Shown piece after piece: positions 33,697-47,568 of a stretch of DNA of 64,000 bases. The notes under the pieces were generated by a model. It worked only from the letters and a program-made list of their open reading frames with translations. It was not told the DNA's origin and did not search any database. Position 1 is the first letter of the stretch. Each line of letters opens with the position of its first letter. The translations under genes and the position numbers were made by a program. Source of the DNA: Mesostigma viride (taxonomy: Eukaryota > Streptophyta > Mesostigmatophyceae > Mesostigmatales > Mesostigmataceae); NCBI GenBank assembly GCA_009746045.1, contig RPFO01000154.1, positions 1,126,167-1,190,166 of the forward strand, in the 5' to 3' direction.

Positions 33697-36488
33697 CCTA
33701 CGTACCATAGGCAAGCCACCACGGCAACCCAAGCATCCCCACCCCTCACACGAACCTGTGACCTACGCACGAGCTACCCACATTTACAACTGCGTTCCAC
33801 AACTACTAAATCATCAACCCCTACCAATGTCCCCCTTGACACCCGCCAAAGGAGGGGGAACCCCCCCCCCCTTCCCCCACCCACCCACCCACCCACCCCA
33901 CTACACTACATCGGACCGGTATTGTAATCTAGCGCCGCACCGGCTGTGACTGACCTGACTGACCCCAGGTTGCGCGGTTTCTCAGGTGACTGTGGGAAAC
34001 TGGGCTTATTCATGAGAGGGGGTGTCTAAACTGGGGTGGTTAATGTCAGAGTGGGCTGAGTGGGGGCTGTGGGAAACTGGGATAGTGTATGAGTGGGGGG
34101 GTCTAAACTGGGTTGTTCATGAGTGGGCTGAGCGGGGGCTGTCAGAAACTGGGATTATTTATGAGTGGGCAGTGTGTGAAACTGGGATTTTTTTTTTTTT
34201 TTTAATGACTGATTGCAATTTTACAACCCCCTCATGAGGGGGTTGTAAACACTGGGATTATGAGTTTGCGGGCGGGGGAGGCCGCCTTGCTGTTCTTGAA
34301 ACCCATTCAAGGATGTTCTAGGCAACACATTGATTTTGATGTGCATTTCTATTGATCGAGGCTGTGAAAGGCTATGACAAATCTTGAGTGTTCAAACTTG
34401 CCTTTTTTTTTCTGCTCACAGGGAGACAAGGTGCCGGCCTCCTCGTCGTCGTCCACTTAACATCGTCATCTAGGCGCCATGACTGTGCAGGTTTGTTTTT
34501 GTTTTCTTGATCTATATCGAGCGCTTTCTTGTTCATGAATTGGTTTTCTAGGGTGCGGTGGCAGATGAGACAACTGACACCAACCATCCGTTAATGTTTC
34601 TTGCGCATGTGCGTTTTTTAATGCATTCCAGGAACATTCTGAGATTTCTGTCACGCAACGACAAGCGCCAAGCCGGCGTTTGCAAATTGTCACTGATCGA
34701 TAATCACTGTTGAAGAATGAAGAATCAAGAATGAAGAATGAAGATCTGTTACATTTATCTTTATATTTGTAATAAAGAAATCGCGAGCTGTGCTTTTCAT
34801 CCGTTTTGCTTTGGAATGTGTTCTGATATATCTGTGTGATATGTCATGATCGCCCGTGGTTTTATGTCACTGTTTTCTCCCTAGATTTATCAGTGACATT
34901 GTCACGGCTTTGTCACCCTTTTTTTCCTGATATATCAGTGACAATGTCACGGATTTCGTCACCCTTTTTTTCCTGATATATCAGTGATAATGTCACGGAT
35001 TTGTCACCCTTTTTTCGTGATAATGTCACGGATTTGTCACCCTTTTTTTCGTGATAATGTCACGGATTTGTCACCCTTTTTTCGTGATATATCAGTGATA
35101 ATGTCACGGATTTTGTCAGTGCGTTTTATCAAGTCGTGACATTGATATTTTGTGATAATTTCCTTGTTTTTGTCACAAAGATAATCACAGAATATGCTGG
35201 TTTTATCACATGATTTGTCACGAAATGTCACAGAATATCACACTTTTGTCACAAAAAATCACAAAATGTCACATTTTGTCACATCCACATCACAAAATGT
35301 CACGTGATATGTCACAAAATATCACAAAATGTCACACCCCCCTTCCCGGTGCCTTCTGTAAAGGGCATGGTGGCGTGGTCCCGTAATCTTGAAGTGCTCA
35401 CCGAAGTGGTGGACCCCTCATCATACAGGTTGCGGATGACAGCAATAAGGGGGCGGGGGATCCGGAACAGCTCGAGGATGTCCCATAGCGCAGGCCAGAA
35501 AACCGAATCGAAGGCTTTGATGAAGTCCACCAGCACAAGGTGCAGAGGGGACTCACCAGGCTGAAGGCGTTGCAGTTCCTCCACAACTAGTCGGCGAGTA
35601 GCGAAGAGCGCCTGTACTGTGTTGCGACCTGAACGGAAGCCGTGCTGAGTCTCGCTGAGGTGACCGTCCAGGGCCGTGCGCAGTCGGTTCAGAATGATCG
35701 AGCCGCGTAAGAACTGAGCTTGAGGGGGGCACTTTGGATGCACACCCCTCCGTAGTATTGCCGGGGTCGGCTGGCAACCCCTTGTTCTTGTACAGCATCG
35801 TGCGTTGCCAGGCCTCTGTGTTGCCAGGCCTCTGGAGGCGGTTGCGACGACAGTGCTCAGAAGGCGGTTGCAGAATCATATCCGGAAGAGCAGCATAACA
35901 CCAATGTCCTCAAATTCGGCTGCAAGTTTCACAACTGCGGCTGGAATCTCGTCGGAGCCGGTGGCGGCATCGTAACGCAGCCGCTGGACCGCCTCTGTGA
36001 CCTCGTGAGAGGGGAAAGGAGGCATGTCTGACGGGTCGCCAAGCGGGCCGAGCAGCGGGGGGACTAGGTAGTCCGCCGCTGATCGACCTCTAGCTAAGCG
36101 GGGCCGGGGGCCCGGCGGGGCCGCCGACCAGGGCAGCGGGGCGGGCGGCGGCGGCTGGGAGCAGGTGCGGGGGCGGCGCAGCTGTCCCCACGACCTCGGC
36201 CGTGGCCGCAGCCCAGGTACGAAGCCGCTTGGCTGAGGCGCCAGGAACATCGTGGCGGTGGGGCCGGCCGAGGCCGTCCGGGTGCCCTAGGCGCTTGTAC
36301 CAGAACCAGGCCGGAACGTCCCCTTGCCGTCGTGCTTCTGCTGGCAGCTGCGCAGGTGCTTGACCATCTGCTGGGCGTCTGCCTTCTCAGCCTGCTCGTA
36401 GGCGACCCGCAGAGCCGCTTGCAGCCCAGGTTTAATTGGCAGTCGGGTCCCAATTGCGGAGGATACAGGACAATGACATGGGTGATAG

Positions 36489-36740
36489 ATCGAGGACAGT
36501 GGTTTTCCATTTGCGGGTATTTCCTCGTAAATGGTGGCAGAGCGATCGCAGCAATTTGGTGCTCACCACTAGACACTCCCGGCCAAGTGCTAGTTAGGCT
36601 CGATCGATCGAAACACACGCCCTGATCAAGCAAGCTGTTTCCGCCCCACTGTACGTCTATGTCATCTAGTCGCTATACACGTAAGCCAGCCATAAATTCA
36701 ATGCACAAGGCTACACATTTCCATCTCCATTCACCATCTT
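36489..36740 (-). mobile_element. D1 partial copy
   Basis: Matches D1 from CAGTGGTTTTCCATTTGCGG to CACATTTCC...CATTCACCATC. It lacks the last part (CTCCTTG end) and has small insertions such as CGATCGATCG. It abuts the 5' end of LINE A copy 2. Confidence 0.7.
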
Positions 36741-37019
36741 TGGGCCGTCGGATCGGGTGGTGTGCCTTGACTATATTAGATCTGCGTACGCCGGGCTCAG
36801 CGCCCCTCAGTTGTAGATGCTCGCGTGCTGCAAGATTCTGTCAGCATGGTGGAATCTGATCCCCGTCTCGTGCTCGCTCGCATCAGATTGCGGTTTCCCG
36901 GGGTGAAACCGTCGCGACAGCTGGCGCCTCAGCCAGATCTCAAGGTGCTCCGGATTGTGCTCAGTGAAGGATGCCGACAAGATGTCATTGAAAAGAGCAG
37001 GCCGCTATGTCGCACCGGG

Positions 37020-38657
37020 ACGATTTTGTGGCACAAGGGGTCGCCAGCCGACCCCGGCAACTACAGCTCTACCTGAGTGTGCATCCAAAGTGCCCCCCTC
37101 AAGCTTCTTATGCGGCTCGATCACCCTGAACCGCCTGTGCATGGCCCTGGACGGTCACCTCAGCGAGACTCGGCACGGCTTCCGTTCAGGTCGCAACACA
37201 GTTATACAGGCGCTCTTCGCTACTCGCCGACTTGTGGAGGAACTGCAACGCCTTCAGCCTGGTGAGTCCCCTCTGCACCTTGTGCTGGTGGACTTCATCA
37301 AAGCCTTCGATTCGGTTTTCTGGCCTGCGCTATGGGACATCCTCGAGCTGTTCCGGATCCCCCGCCCCCTTATTGCTGTCATCCGCAACCTCTATGAGGG
37401 GTCCACCACTTCGGTGCGCCGAATTCTTACGGGACCACGCCACCATGCCCTTTACAGAAGGGTGTGTGGCATGCAGGGCTGCGTGCTGTCGCCCTACCTG
37501 TTCATTGTTGTGGTCGAATACGTAATGATTCAGGCGCGCAACCGATTTGCCCGCCTCGTGGGTAGGGAACCAGGGGTGCAGATTGCCAACCACATCTGGC
37601 ATGGCGGGGCGGAAACGGAGATTCGGCTGGCGGACATCATCTATGCAGACGACACCACCCTTTTCGAGGACACTGGGCACGTGCACTGAGACATGGCTTG
37701 GCTGCCTGGCTCATCGAGGCCCGTGCAGTGGGGCTTGAGGTCAGCAAGAAGACAGAGGCTCTGGCGATTGGGCTCACCCACTCACCGCCACCCCTCTATC
37801 TCCTTGACGGCTCTCGAGTCCTGTATCGGGACCGCGTCAAGCTGCTGGGCAGTCTGCTGCCCAGCTGCGAGGCTGATGTGGACCACCGCATCTCCCTCGC
37901 CTGGCACGCTTTACGCCAATACCGGGCCCTGTGGCGCAAGCCCCTGGGCAAGATCGAGAAACAGGACCTGCATGTTTAAGGTCCTCGTCCTTCCTGTTTT
38001 TACGTATGGGGCCAAGACGTGGACCCTCACCGCCGACCTGGCCCGCAAGCTGGACGGCGCGGTCACCAGCATGCTGCGATCCATTTTCAGAGTAGGATAT
38101 GCTGCTCATGTCCACAATGAGGACCTTTACCTAGCTTGGCATGCCATATATCACCAGCACCATTAAGCAGCGGCGCCTGCAGCTCGTAGGGCACCTAGCT
38201 CGCACCAACCAGGTATAGACACCTCATGTGGCCCCCCCGCGGGACTGCCGCCAGCTCAGCCTGGCAGGCACCTCCTGACGTGGGCCGGGCCCCGTGATGT
38301 TAGAAGCCGCAAGGCCCGCACCTTCAATCAAGAACAGCTAGTAGCGGACATGGGGGGCCTAGGCCTCTCCGTGATTTGGAAGAAGATGATGGACAAGGCC
38401 AAGTGGGCCCAGGTCATAGAGGACAACGAGCCCCCCCCTGTGGGGAAGCGCCCGCGTGTGCAAACCCGCGGGAAGCACGCCATACAGCTCCCCTAGGGTA
38501 GCATGATGTTGTTTAGATAGAAGATGTTGTAGGTAGCTTATGTAGATATATTAGACCCGGTAGGACTGTTTGCACCCATCCATCCATCCATCGGGGTTAA
38601 TGCTCCGTGACTACCCAACGGGAGCACGAGTCTAATAATTTAAATAATTAAATAATC
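37020..38657 (+). pseudogene. LINE family A copy 3, reverse transcriptase pseudogene
   Basis: Plus-strand RT from SPADPGNYS onward: [16 protein letters not shown] near 37290, [13 protein letters not shown] near 37640, LTYGA-TWTLT near 38000, then the C-terminus with WKKMMDKAKWAQVIEDNE near 38380. It is broken by an in-frame stop near 37076, a disruption at 37687 just after the YADD block, and others near 37975 and 38165. The 3' UTR has CCAT repeats, hairpin region and AT tail (38576-38657). 36760-37019 upstream is unassigned. Confidence 0.82.
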
Positions 38658-38775
38658 TCCATTCATATTCATCATCCTGAACGACTCGAAAATTCTGACA
38701 AGATAACGGCAGGCTCGAGCTACCATGGTCCGGATTCTCCCGATTCCTGGCCTGCGCTGGTTGTCTCCTTGCAAT
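38650..38775 (-). mobile_element. D1 5'-truncated copy
   Basis: The last about 125 bp of D1 (CATTCATATTCATCATCCTG to GGTTGTCTCCTTG), overlapping the tail of LINE A copy 3. Confidence 0.72.
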
Positions 38776-38779
38776 AGAG

Positions 38780-39066
38780 GACAGTGACCCCCCCGCGCAG
38801 TGGCCGGGGAAGCCGCTTGTATGCAAACGCGGGAAGCATGCCCGGCAAGACCCCTAGGGTCTGGCACACTCTAGGTATAGATGGTTGTCTCCTTGATAGA
38901 TTACTGCGCTGGATGTCTCCTTGATAGACCATGCAGTAGGATTGTTTGTAACTAGATAGACTAGATCGGTAGGATTCCATGCACCCATCCATCCATCCAT
39001 CGGGGGTAATGCTCCGTGACTCCCCAACGGGAGCACGATCTAATTAATGAATTAATTAATTAATGG
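38780..39066 (+). mobile_element. LINE family A copy 4, 3' UTR only
   Basis: Contains GGGAAGCATGCC, CCCTAGGG, the CCAT array (38985-39000), hairpin CTCCCCAACGGGAG and AATTAATT tail. It is interrupted by a 13-bp D1 micro-insertion (38883-38895) flanked by ATAGAT. Confidence 0.75.
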
Positions 39067-41143
39067 TCATACAGATTGCATACTCGATATGCGCCGGAGA
39101 ACTCGTATTAGTACGTGGCTTGTCCACACTCACCGAATGCAATTCGGCCCCGGCCTCCGCCAATCCCCCTGCCCCGGTCTTTCTAATGCCTCCCCCTCGA
39201 TCCTCTTCATCTGAGATCTTGATTCCGGCGGCCGGATTTGACCCCAACCCCTCGTCTGACTCCCTCCTGTGAACCCTCCGCCTCGATCCTTAGCTCCCTC
39301 CAATCCCTCAGGACTCATTTTCTTATCCACCCCCCCCCCCCCCCTATACATCGCAGTCACTGTAGGGGGACATCGCGGCCACTAAGTATCAGAGGGCACC
39401 CACCGCGGTTGCCTCGCCAGGCCGGGGTTTGGGATGTGGTGCCACTGGCCTTGCGCGTGAGCAGCTGCAGGCCTTCGGCCACCGAATACATAGCTTGCCG
39501 CCGAGGACGTCCTAGCGGTAGATCTGGCGGTCCGGTGCTCGAGCAAGTCATCCACCACGTCACAGAGTACCACATAAATGTACACGCGCCGGGAATGCAC
39601 ACGGTCCGCACTGGGGCTTACTACGGCGGGGCGCCCCTTGACAGTCGCCGGAATCGCCCTGAATTCAGAAATCATTTTCAAGCCGAGAATGATTTGTACA
39701 TGCGAGATGCAGGAGGACTGGACGCACAGGACCGAGCATCGCCCCAGCGGATATGTTTAGCATTATGCGCTCAAGTTCACTTCATTAGGCACTTAGCCCT
39801 CGGTAGACGCCCATGGAGACATGATCAGACAAGAAGACGACGCATGAGAAGCATAACAGGCTACCCGGCAAAATGTTGCTAAAATTGTTCGCCTGTGATT
39901 GAAAGCACTTATCCCGGCGATTCGTCCGTTCATTCATAACGAAGGGTATCTTTGCAGCTCTCGGCACGGCGTACGTCGAAACTAAACGCCGTGCAAAAGA
40001 TGCACGCAAAAAGCCTGGCCGAGTGAGTTACCAGCCGTATGCCTGACAACGCCAATTGGCACAAGCTAGGAGGCAAAGCAGCTATATTGTCTCTTTGATA
40101 TTGTCGAGGTACGTCATGTGCTCACGTGTGCAGGCAGAGCGTCAAATAGCACCGTTAGCTTGCTGGCACGGTGGCAGCTGTGGGGCCTTGGAATTTGACA
40201 TCGCTACTCGCTAGCTCCATCGTCGTCAGGAGACGGCAAAAGTGCTGTATGTAGGCAAGTGATGACGCCGAGCGTGCGTCATCGACTGTAGGCATATTCG
40301 GCCTACTGTAACCTACCACGAGTAAGAAAAAAAATCAAAAAATAATTATTTCGCTTGCTCTATATGACTATATCTGCATGCTGTAAGATAGGGCCGACTG
40401 CCGAGCCGCCGATTCCATGGAGGCTTGCTGCTCTGCTGTGCAGTGTGCAGCACAAGGCACCCTAACAAATTGCGGTCGCATAAATTTTCTTGTGCAATAA
40501 ATTATTCTCGTGCAAGTCACCCTTGACCCTTTTCGGGCCCCGCTCGTAAGTCGTAAATAAGGATTTCTACGGTACGGAAACATCGTCAATACAAGTGAAA
40601 TATTGAATCTATTCATTTTTACTACAGGGTTACTACTATGATACGCCAAATATTTTACTTGAAATATGAATACTGGTACGAATTCTGTACGGTGAGATAC
40701 TAATACCGATACTGTCCGGCCCTCGGCCACTATAGATTCTCTGCTGCCCATGTGCGGCGTGGGACACAACAACAACAACAACAACAACAAGAATGCTCAT
40801 CTCTCCCACCCATTTACTCTCCCAACGTTTTACGACCGTCAGATGGGTGAATCTGACGGACGGACGGACAGGTACACCCGAGAACCGCACAGATGTAGCC
40901 GAAATCCGCACAGATGTAGCCGAAATCCGCACAGATGTAGCCGAAAAACCGCACAGATGTATCCGACAAACCACATAGACGCGACGCGAGGGATTGGGGC
41001 CGTCGGATGGTGGAGGCGTTGTCCCCAACCCGAGGGGCGACGGGTTGACAAGGGTAAAGGTGGCGCAAGCCACCGGCGGTGGGTGGGGGCGGCCAAGCGC
41101 CTGTGGTAACTAATACGAAATCTAATCTCACTTAAGTACGTAA
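39067..41143. other. Unassigned intergenic DNA
   Basis: Open frames near 39240-39880 (both strands) show no family I recognise. Simple repeats: poly(C) near 39332, (ACA)n at 40766-40790, and four units of GCACAGATGTAGCCGAAATC-type repeat (40885-40965). No gene can be supported. Confidence 0.5.
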
Positions 41144-41649
41144 GGCACGACTCACATGAGGCTCGGTGAACTCCGTCGGTGAACTCTTTGTGAACTGGGT
41201 CGACGGCCGGGTCGCCACCGGCGCTTCACCGGCCCTTCACTTCGAGTTCACGCACTCACATGGGTCGCAACGACGTTGTGAACTGCTCGCCAGTGAACTC
41301 GTTTGTGAACTGGCGGAGGCGGGGGAAGACAGCCCAGATTTCGCGGGAAAGGGCGCAAACGTCAAGCAAGTGCATGATGCATTCGGGCATGCTGGCTAAT
41401 AACATGCACGTCTTGTCCAGCTGTAAGCCACTAACTTCTGCACCACTAATTTGATACAGTGCTGCAGAAATATGATAAAAACGCGCCGGTGACCTGTCGT
41501 GCATGTCGCTTTTCCAGCTACCTGTCTGCGTTCGAACGCAGACAGGTAGCTTTCTTTGCAAGTTTTTCCAGGTGTTGGTGCCAGTGCTTCTCTGTCGATA
41601 TTGTTTCAAAGCCGGTTTGTTTATTGGCTGGGGACGACCCCAGAGCCGC

Positions 41650-41945
41650 CCGCCGTCACATGCACAAAACATGCCATATCTCGCTGGAGGCGTTCGGTTA
41701 TTTACTGGAGAAAATCAGCCCGATCAGCGAGCCGGATCTCCGGACAACGGCGGGCGCGGGCTCCGGTTGGACGTGGTAAGACCCGAGCAAATGCTCATTG
41801 GTGCATTAGAGTGGCTTTCTCATAGCTGCGACTATGGTACCTTGGAGCGTGCATATGGCATCGCTTCAAACACGTGGTCCAAAAATGGGGAACGCCCTGG
41901 CATTCTACGAGAACTTGAAGATGCTTTCAACAGCAAACAGCAAGC
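41650..41945 (+). pseudogene. Harbinger-type DDE transposase N-terminal relic
   Basis: ISLEAFGYLLEKISPISEPD, then after a frameshift near 41755 PEQMLIGALEWLSHSCDYGT and LERAYGIASNTWSK. This matches the helix-turn-helix region before the DDE_Tnp_4 domain as known from PIF/Harbinger transposases (a low-resolution match by eye). The catalytic DDE part is missing; the frame runs into the microsatellite instead. Confidence 0.6.
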
Positions 41946-42051
41946 GTAGGTTCCGGTTGGACGCCTATGGTAACCTGGACTGTGTATACGTCGTCGCTCC
42001 AAACGCAATGCCCTGCCCACCCATACGTGCATGTGCACGTGTGGCATGTGG

Positions 42052-44735
<2,684 letters not shown>

Positions 44736-46627
44736 TCTTTTCATGGATGGGCATCTGGTTTCCCATATCAGAGTGGGCATAAGCAAGAGTTTGTTTTAGA
44801 ACTGAACTCCTTACTTCATTTAGCAAATGTGAGTCAACATTTCAGAATTATAGTAATGGAAATTCCATTAGCTTACCGCATGATGCTACACATGTTTATA
44901 GTGGTCAATTACGTGAGCTCCTTGAGCTAGTCACACGCACTGGGGGTACTGTGGTTGTTAAGACCTCACTTGGACATGTGCAATGTCTTGAATTGGTTGC
45001 TCATTGAGTGAGACATAATATTGGACGTATTGTGGCTGCTTGACAATAACTTTGTGCACGCGTAATTCTTTAATCATGACTAATGTCGGGCGCGTTGCAA
45101 TTATAAAGGGAGGCATGCAGTCGGGGTAAAATTGGCTCTTTTTTAGCAAATTTAGCAAATTTGCAAATTAGCGGAAGGCGGGGGCCGAGATTAATTAAGA
45201 GGTACCTTGAAATTAAATAAGACGCATACCTCTATCGAGATATATGTTTGGAGGCAAGTTTCTATTGGCGTTAATTTGTACTATTGTACGACAACTGTCA
45301 AGGGTGACGGCATGTACTGAAATCGCGGAAGTGTCGCGGAGACGTTTCTACTTTCTAGATCGATTGCGCATTCGACGGTTAAGAGGCAGAGGTGCGGTCG
45401 ACTGGCAGTACTGTACGACGGTGTTGGACGGAATTTCCGGTTAGCGATGCGGTCTAAAGCTTTGTCACGTTGTCGGATCTTAGCCCTTGCGTCGCGCTAT
45501 GCTGTGGCGAACTTATTCTCCGCCGTCAGATTGCACCGTCGATGAGCGTCGATGCTCGTCGATGAACCCAACGCAAGCCATGTGACGAAAAGAAGTAAAA
45601 ATTGGTGCGGCGGCCTCTAAGGCTGAGTTTGGCAAAGTACGGAACTTGTAGCCCGGCGACTCCGCGTCGAGAGGTAGTCCGCCGGCGTTAATTTGTTAAT
45701 TTGTTAATTTGTTAATTTGTTAATTTGTTAACTGGGGACAACCTAGTCGGGGTAAAATTGGTAAAACTATGCAATGTGCGAACATATTAATTCCATTTAG
45801 GGTTATTGCAGTTCAAAAGGAGTGGTGCCGTCGCAAACCGTGTAGATCCCGCTCTGAATGTTAGCCAGCCATAGTTGTAACTTACAAGGCTGCACATTTC
45901 CACCTCCATTTTTTTCCATCGTTGTGAATGACTCGACTAACACGGATGAGTTAACAGCAGGCTCGAGATATCAACAGCATGGTCCGGGATCTCCATATTT
46001 CTGGCCTGTGCTAGTTGCTTTAGTGATAGTCTTTACATTGTCATCGAGTGAGTGAGACAACAAACATGACAATTGCCTGGGGCCAGCAGATAAATGTCCA
46101 AAATTATTTCAATGAGCAATAAAAGTGATTACTACAAGTAGTCAAGGAAGTGTTATCGCACAGCAAATTTGAAGCAATATCTTATGAATCACGTTCCATA
46201 GTGGCCATCATGATCGCACACACAAAAAGAGCATGCCCCTGAAAGAAAAGAGATCGGACTCGACGGACCTTACAAGTTGACCTTTCTTACCAACCAGTGT
46301 GCCTAGAACGTGAAGCGTGGGGCGGCCAGCAACGAAAGATTGTTCATGCAGACGGACCGCCCATGCTATTGCCGGGCGCGTCAGTGTGTATGTCAATGAG
46401 ACAACAGCGCAGGCCAGAGATCTGGAGAATCCGGACCAAGGTAGCTCGAGCCTGCCGTTATGTTATCCGCGTTTTCGAGTCGTGCACGATGATGGATATG
46501 AACCAGTGTGTATGTGGCCATCAACACCAATTGCCGCCATCCATATTGTCATCAGGGCGTTGTGAGTTTCACGTTTGCTTTGTCGCTCATATTTCCCTTT
46601 GCCTTCGGCTTAGGCGAGCTCGCCTTG

Positions 46628-46942
46628 TCATCTCCAAAGAGTATGCAATGCCGCACAAGAAGACCGACATTTATTACTGCGCCAACTATCGTCCTCAAGA
46701 TTGCCAGCATCTCCAAAGATCACCAAAGCCGCAACCAGATCGAGTGCGGCGCTGTGCCCTTCGCGTGCAATGCTCTGCTCTTCTACAGCCGTGGGGCTCG
46801 GAGCATTTGGGTTAATGTCGTCGCTAATAGCAGGCTTCGGGTCACCTTTCGCGAGGGTAACCCGTTGTAGCCATTCCTGAAAAAGCTGGTCGGTGTCCCT
46901 CATGGCTGGCGACTCCCGAGCACCTGCCACCTTCCCGCGCAT
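46628..46942 (-). CDS. Unknown 104-codon frame inside the Harbinger-like element
   Basis: Includes DTDQLFQEWLQRVTLAKGD and SPTAVEEQSIAREG. Its composition is protein-like and it lies near the right end. PIF/Harbinger elements usually carry a second (Myb-like) gene; this could be a remnant of it, but no Myb motif is visible. Confidence 0.3.
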   Translation of the reverse strand: MRGKVAGARESPAMRDTDQLFQEWLQRVTLAKGDPKPAISDDINPNAPSPTAVEEQSIAREGHSAALDLVAALVIFGDAGNLEDDSWRSNKCRSSCAALHTLWR

Positions 46943-47568
46943 GTTGCACGTCTGGCATTTTCATGGGCTTGCTTCGCGCCAACGCACGCTGTCCACCACA
47001 AGTTCACAAAAGAGTTCACGAGGAGTTCACGGGGAGTTCACGGGGAGTTCACAACTTCGGACTTCGGGGAGATTGTGAACTCGTCCTGTGAACTCGTGAA
47101 CTCCTCGGGACCCAAAATTAGCTCGGCCCCGGTCGGCCCAGTTCACAAAAGAGTTCACAAAGAGTTCACCGCCTCATGTGAGTCGTGACTAACTACTAAC
47201 TACGTACATATACTGCCCGATTCCCACGTGGGAGCGAGGCCGGTGAAAGCAGTCATCACTCCTCACGCGCACTGAACTGGACTGATGAAAGGCGCGCGCT
47301 TGGAGCGAGACGTGAAAGTGACATGTTGCCACCGCGACCCCGTCATGGGGGCAGCAGTTCGTCACTGTCGATCGTCGTGTGAAGGTGTAGGTGCATATGC
47401 CCGTTCAGCCACCAAGACGGGGCTAGACTTTCGCCGCACGCTGCACTCACGCGAAAGAAAAATTGATTAGCTACGTGGAAAAATGCCGTCTTCAATTGTA
47501 ATTTGAGTGCTTTGAAGGTTAAGCACACGGCCTAGGACTCGGCTCAATTTATCGGCGAACTTGGGGAA

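Larger units (their letters stand above)
28547..35351. mobile_element. 6.8-kb TIR DNA transposon, EnSpm/CACTA-like
   Basis: Both ends read CACCGGGAAGGGG, a 2-base variable spot, then TGTGACATTTTGTGATATTT inward (one end as reverse complement): a terminal inverted repeat of about 36 bp. It is flanked by CC on each side; removing the element plus one CC exactly restores LINE A (ACACCCTTCTG). Both subterminal regions (28560-28870 and 34860-35340) are packed with TGTGACA/TGTGATA in both orientations, the arrangement EnSpm/CACTA elements use for transposase binding. CAC-initial ends and a 2-bp duplication fit that superfamily loosely. No transposase could be recognised inside; the interior is mostly non-coding with C-rich stretches at 32980-33500. 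Confidence 0.75.
26529..36440 (-). mobile_element. LINE family A copy 2, split by three later insertions
   Basis: LINE A pieces in order on the minus strand: RT 35352-36440, RT 28024-28546, C-terminal part 27108-27614, 3' UTR 26529-26754. The first RT piece ends at the GVWQG region and the next begins there. The gaps are a D1 copy, a LINE E 3' end and a 6.8-kb TIR element. Several frameshifts make the RT a pseudogene. The 3' end is a variant with hairpin CACGTGACgcaGTCACGTG (26534-26552) before the TTAA tail, also found in LINE F. Confidence 0.82.

Noticed and set aside
28500-35400. TGTGACA-rich ends as a CRISPR-like array or a centromeric satellite
   Set aside because: Repeats are inverted between the two ends, have no constant spacer length, and the boundaries coincide with a DNA insertion in a LINE.
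39238-39882. 214-codon frame as a host gene
   Set aside because: Low-complexity Pro/Arg/Ser start, competing frames on the other strand, and no recognisable domain or splice context.
46297-46815. 172-codon plus-strand frame
   Set aside because: It runs through a D1 relic and overlaps a more protein-like minus-strand frame.
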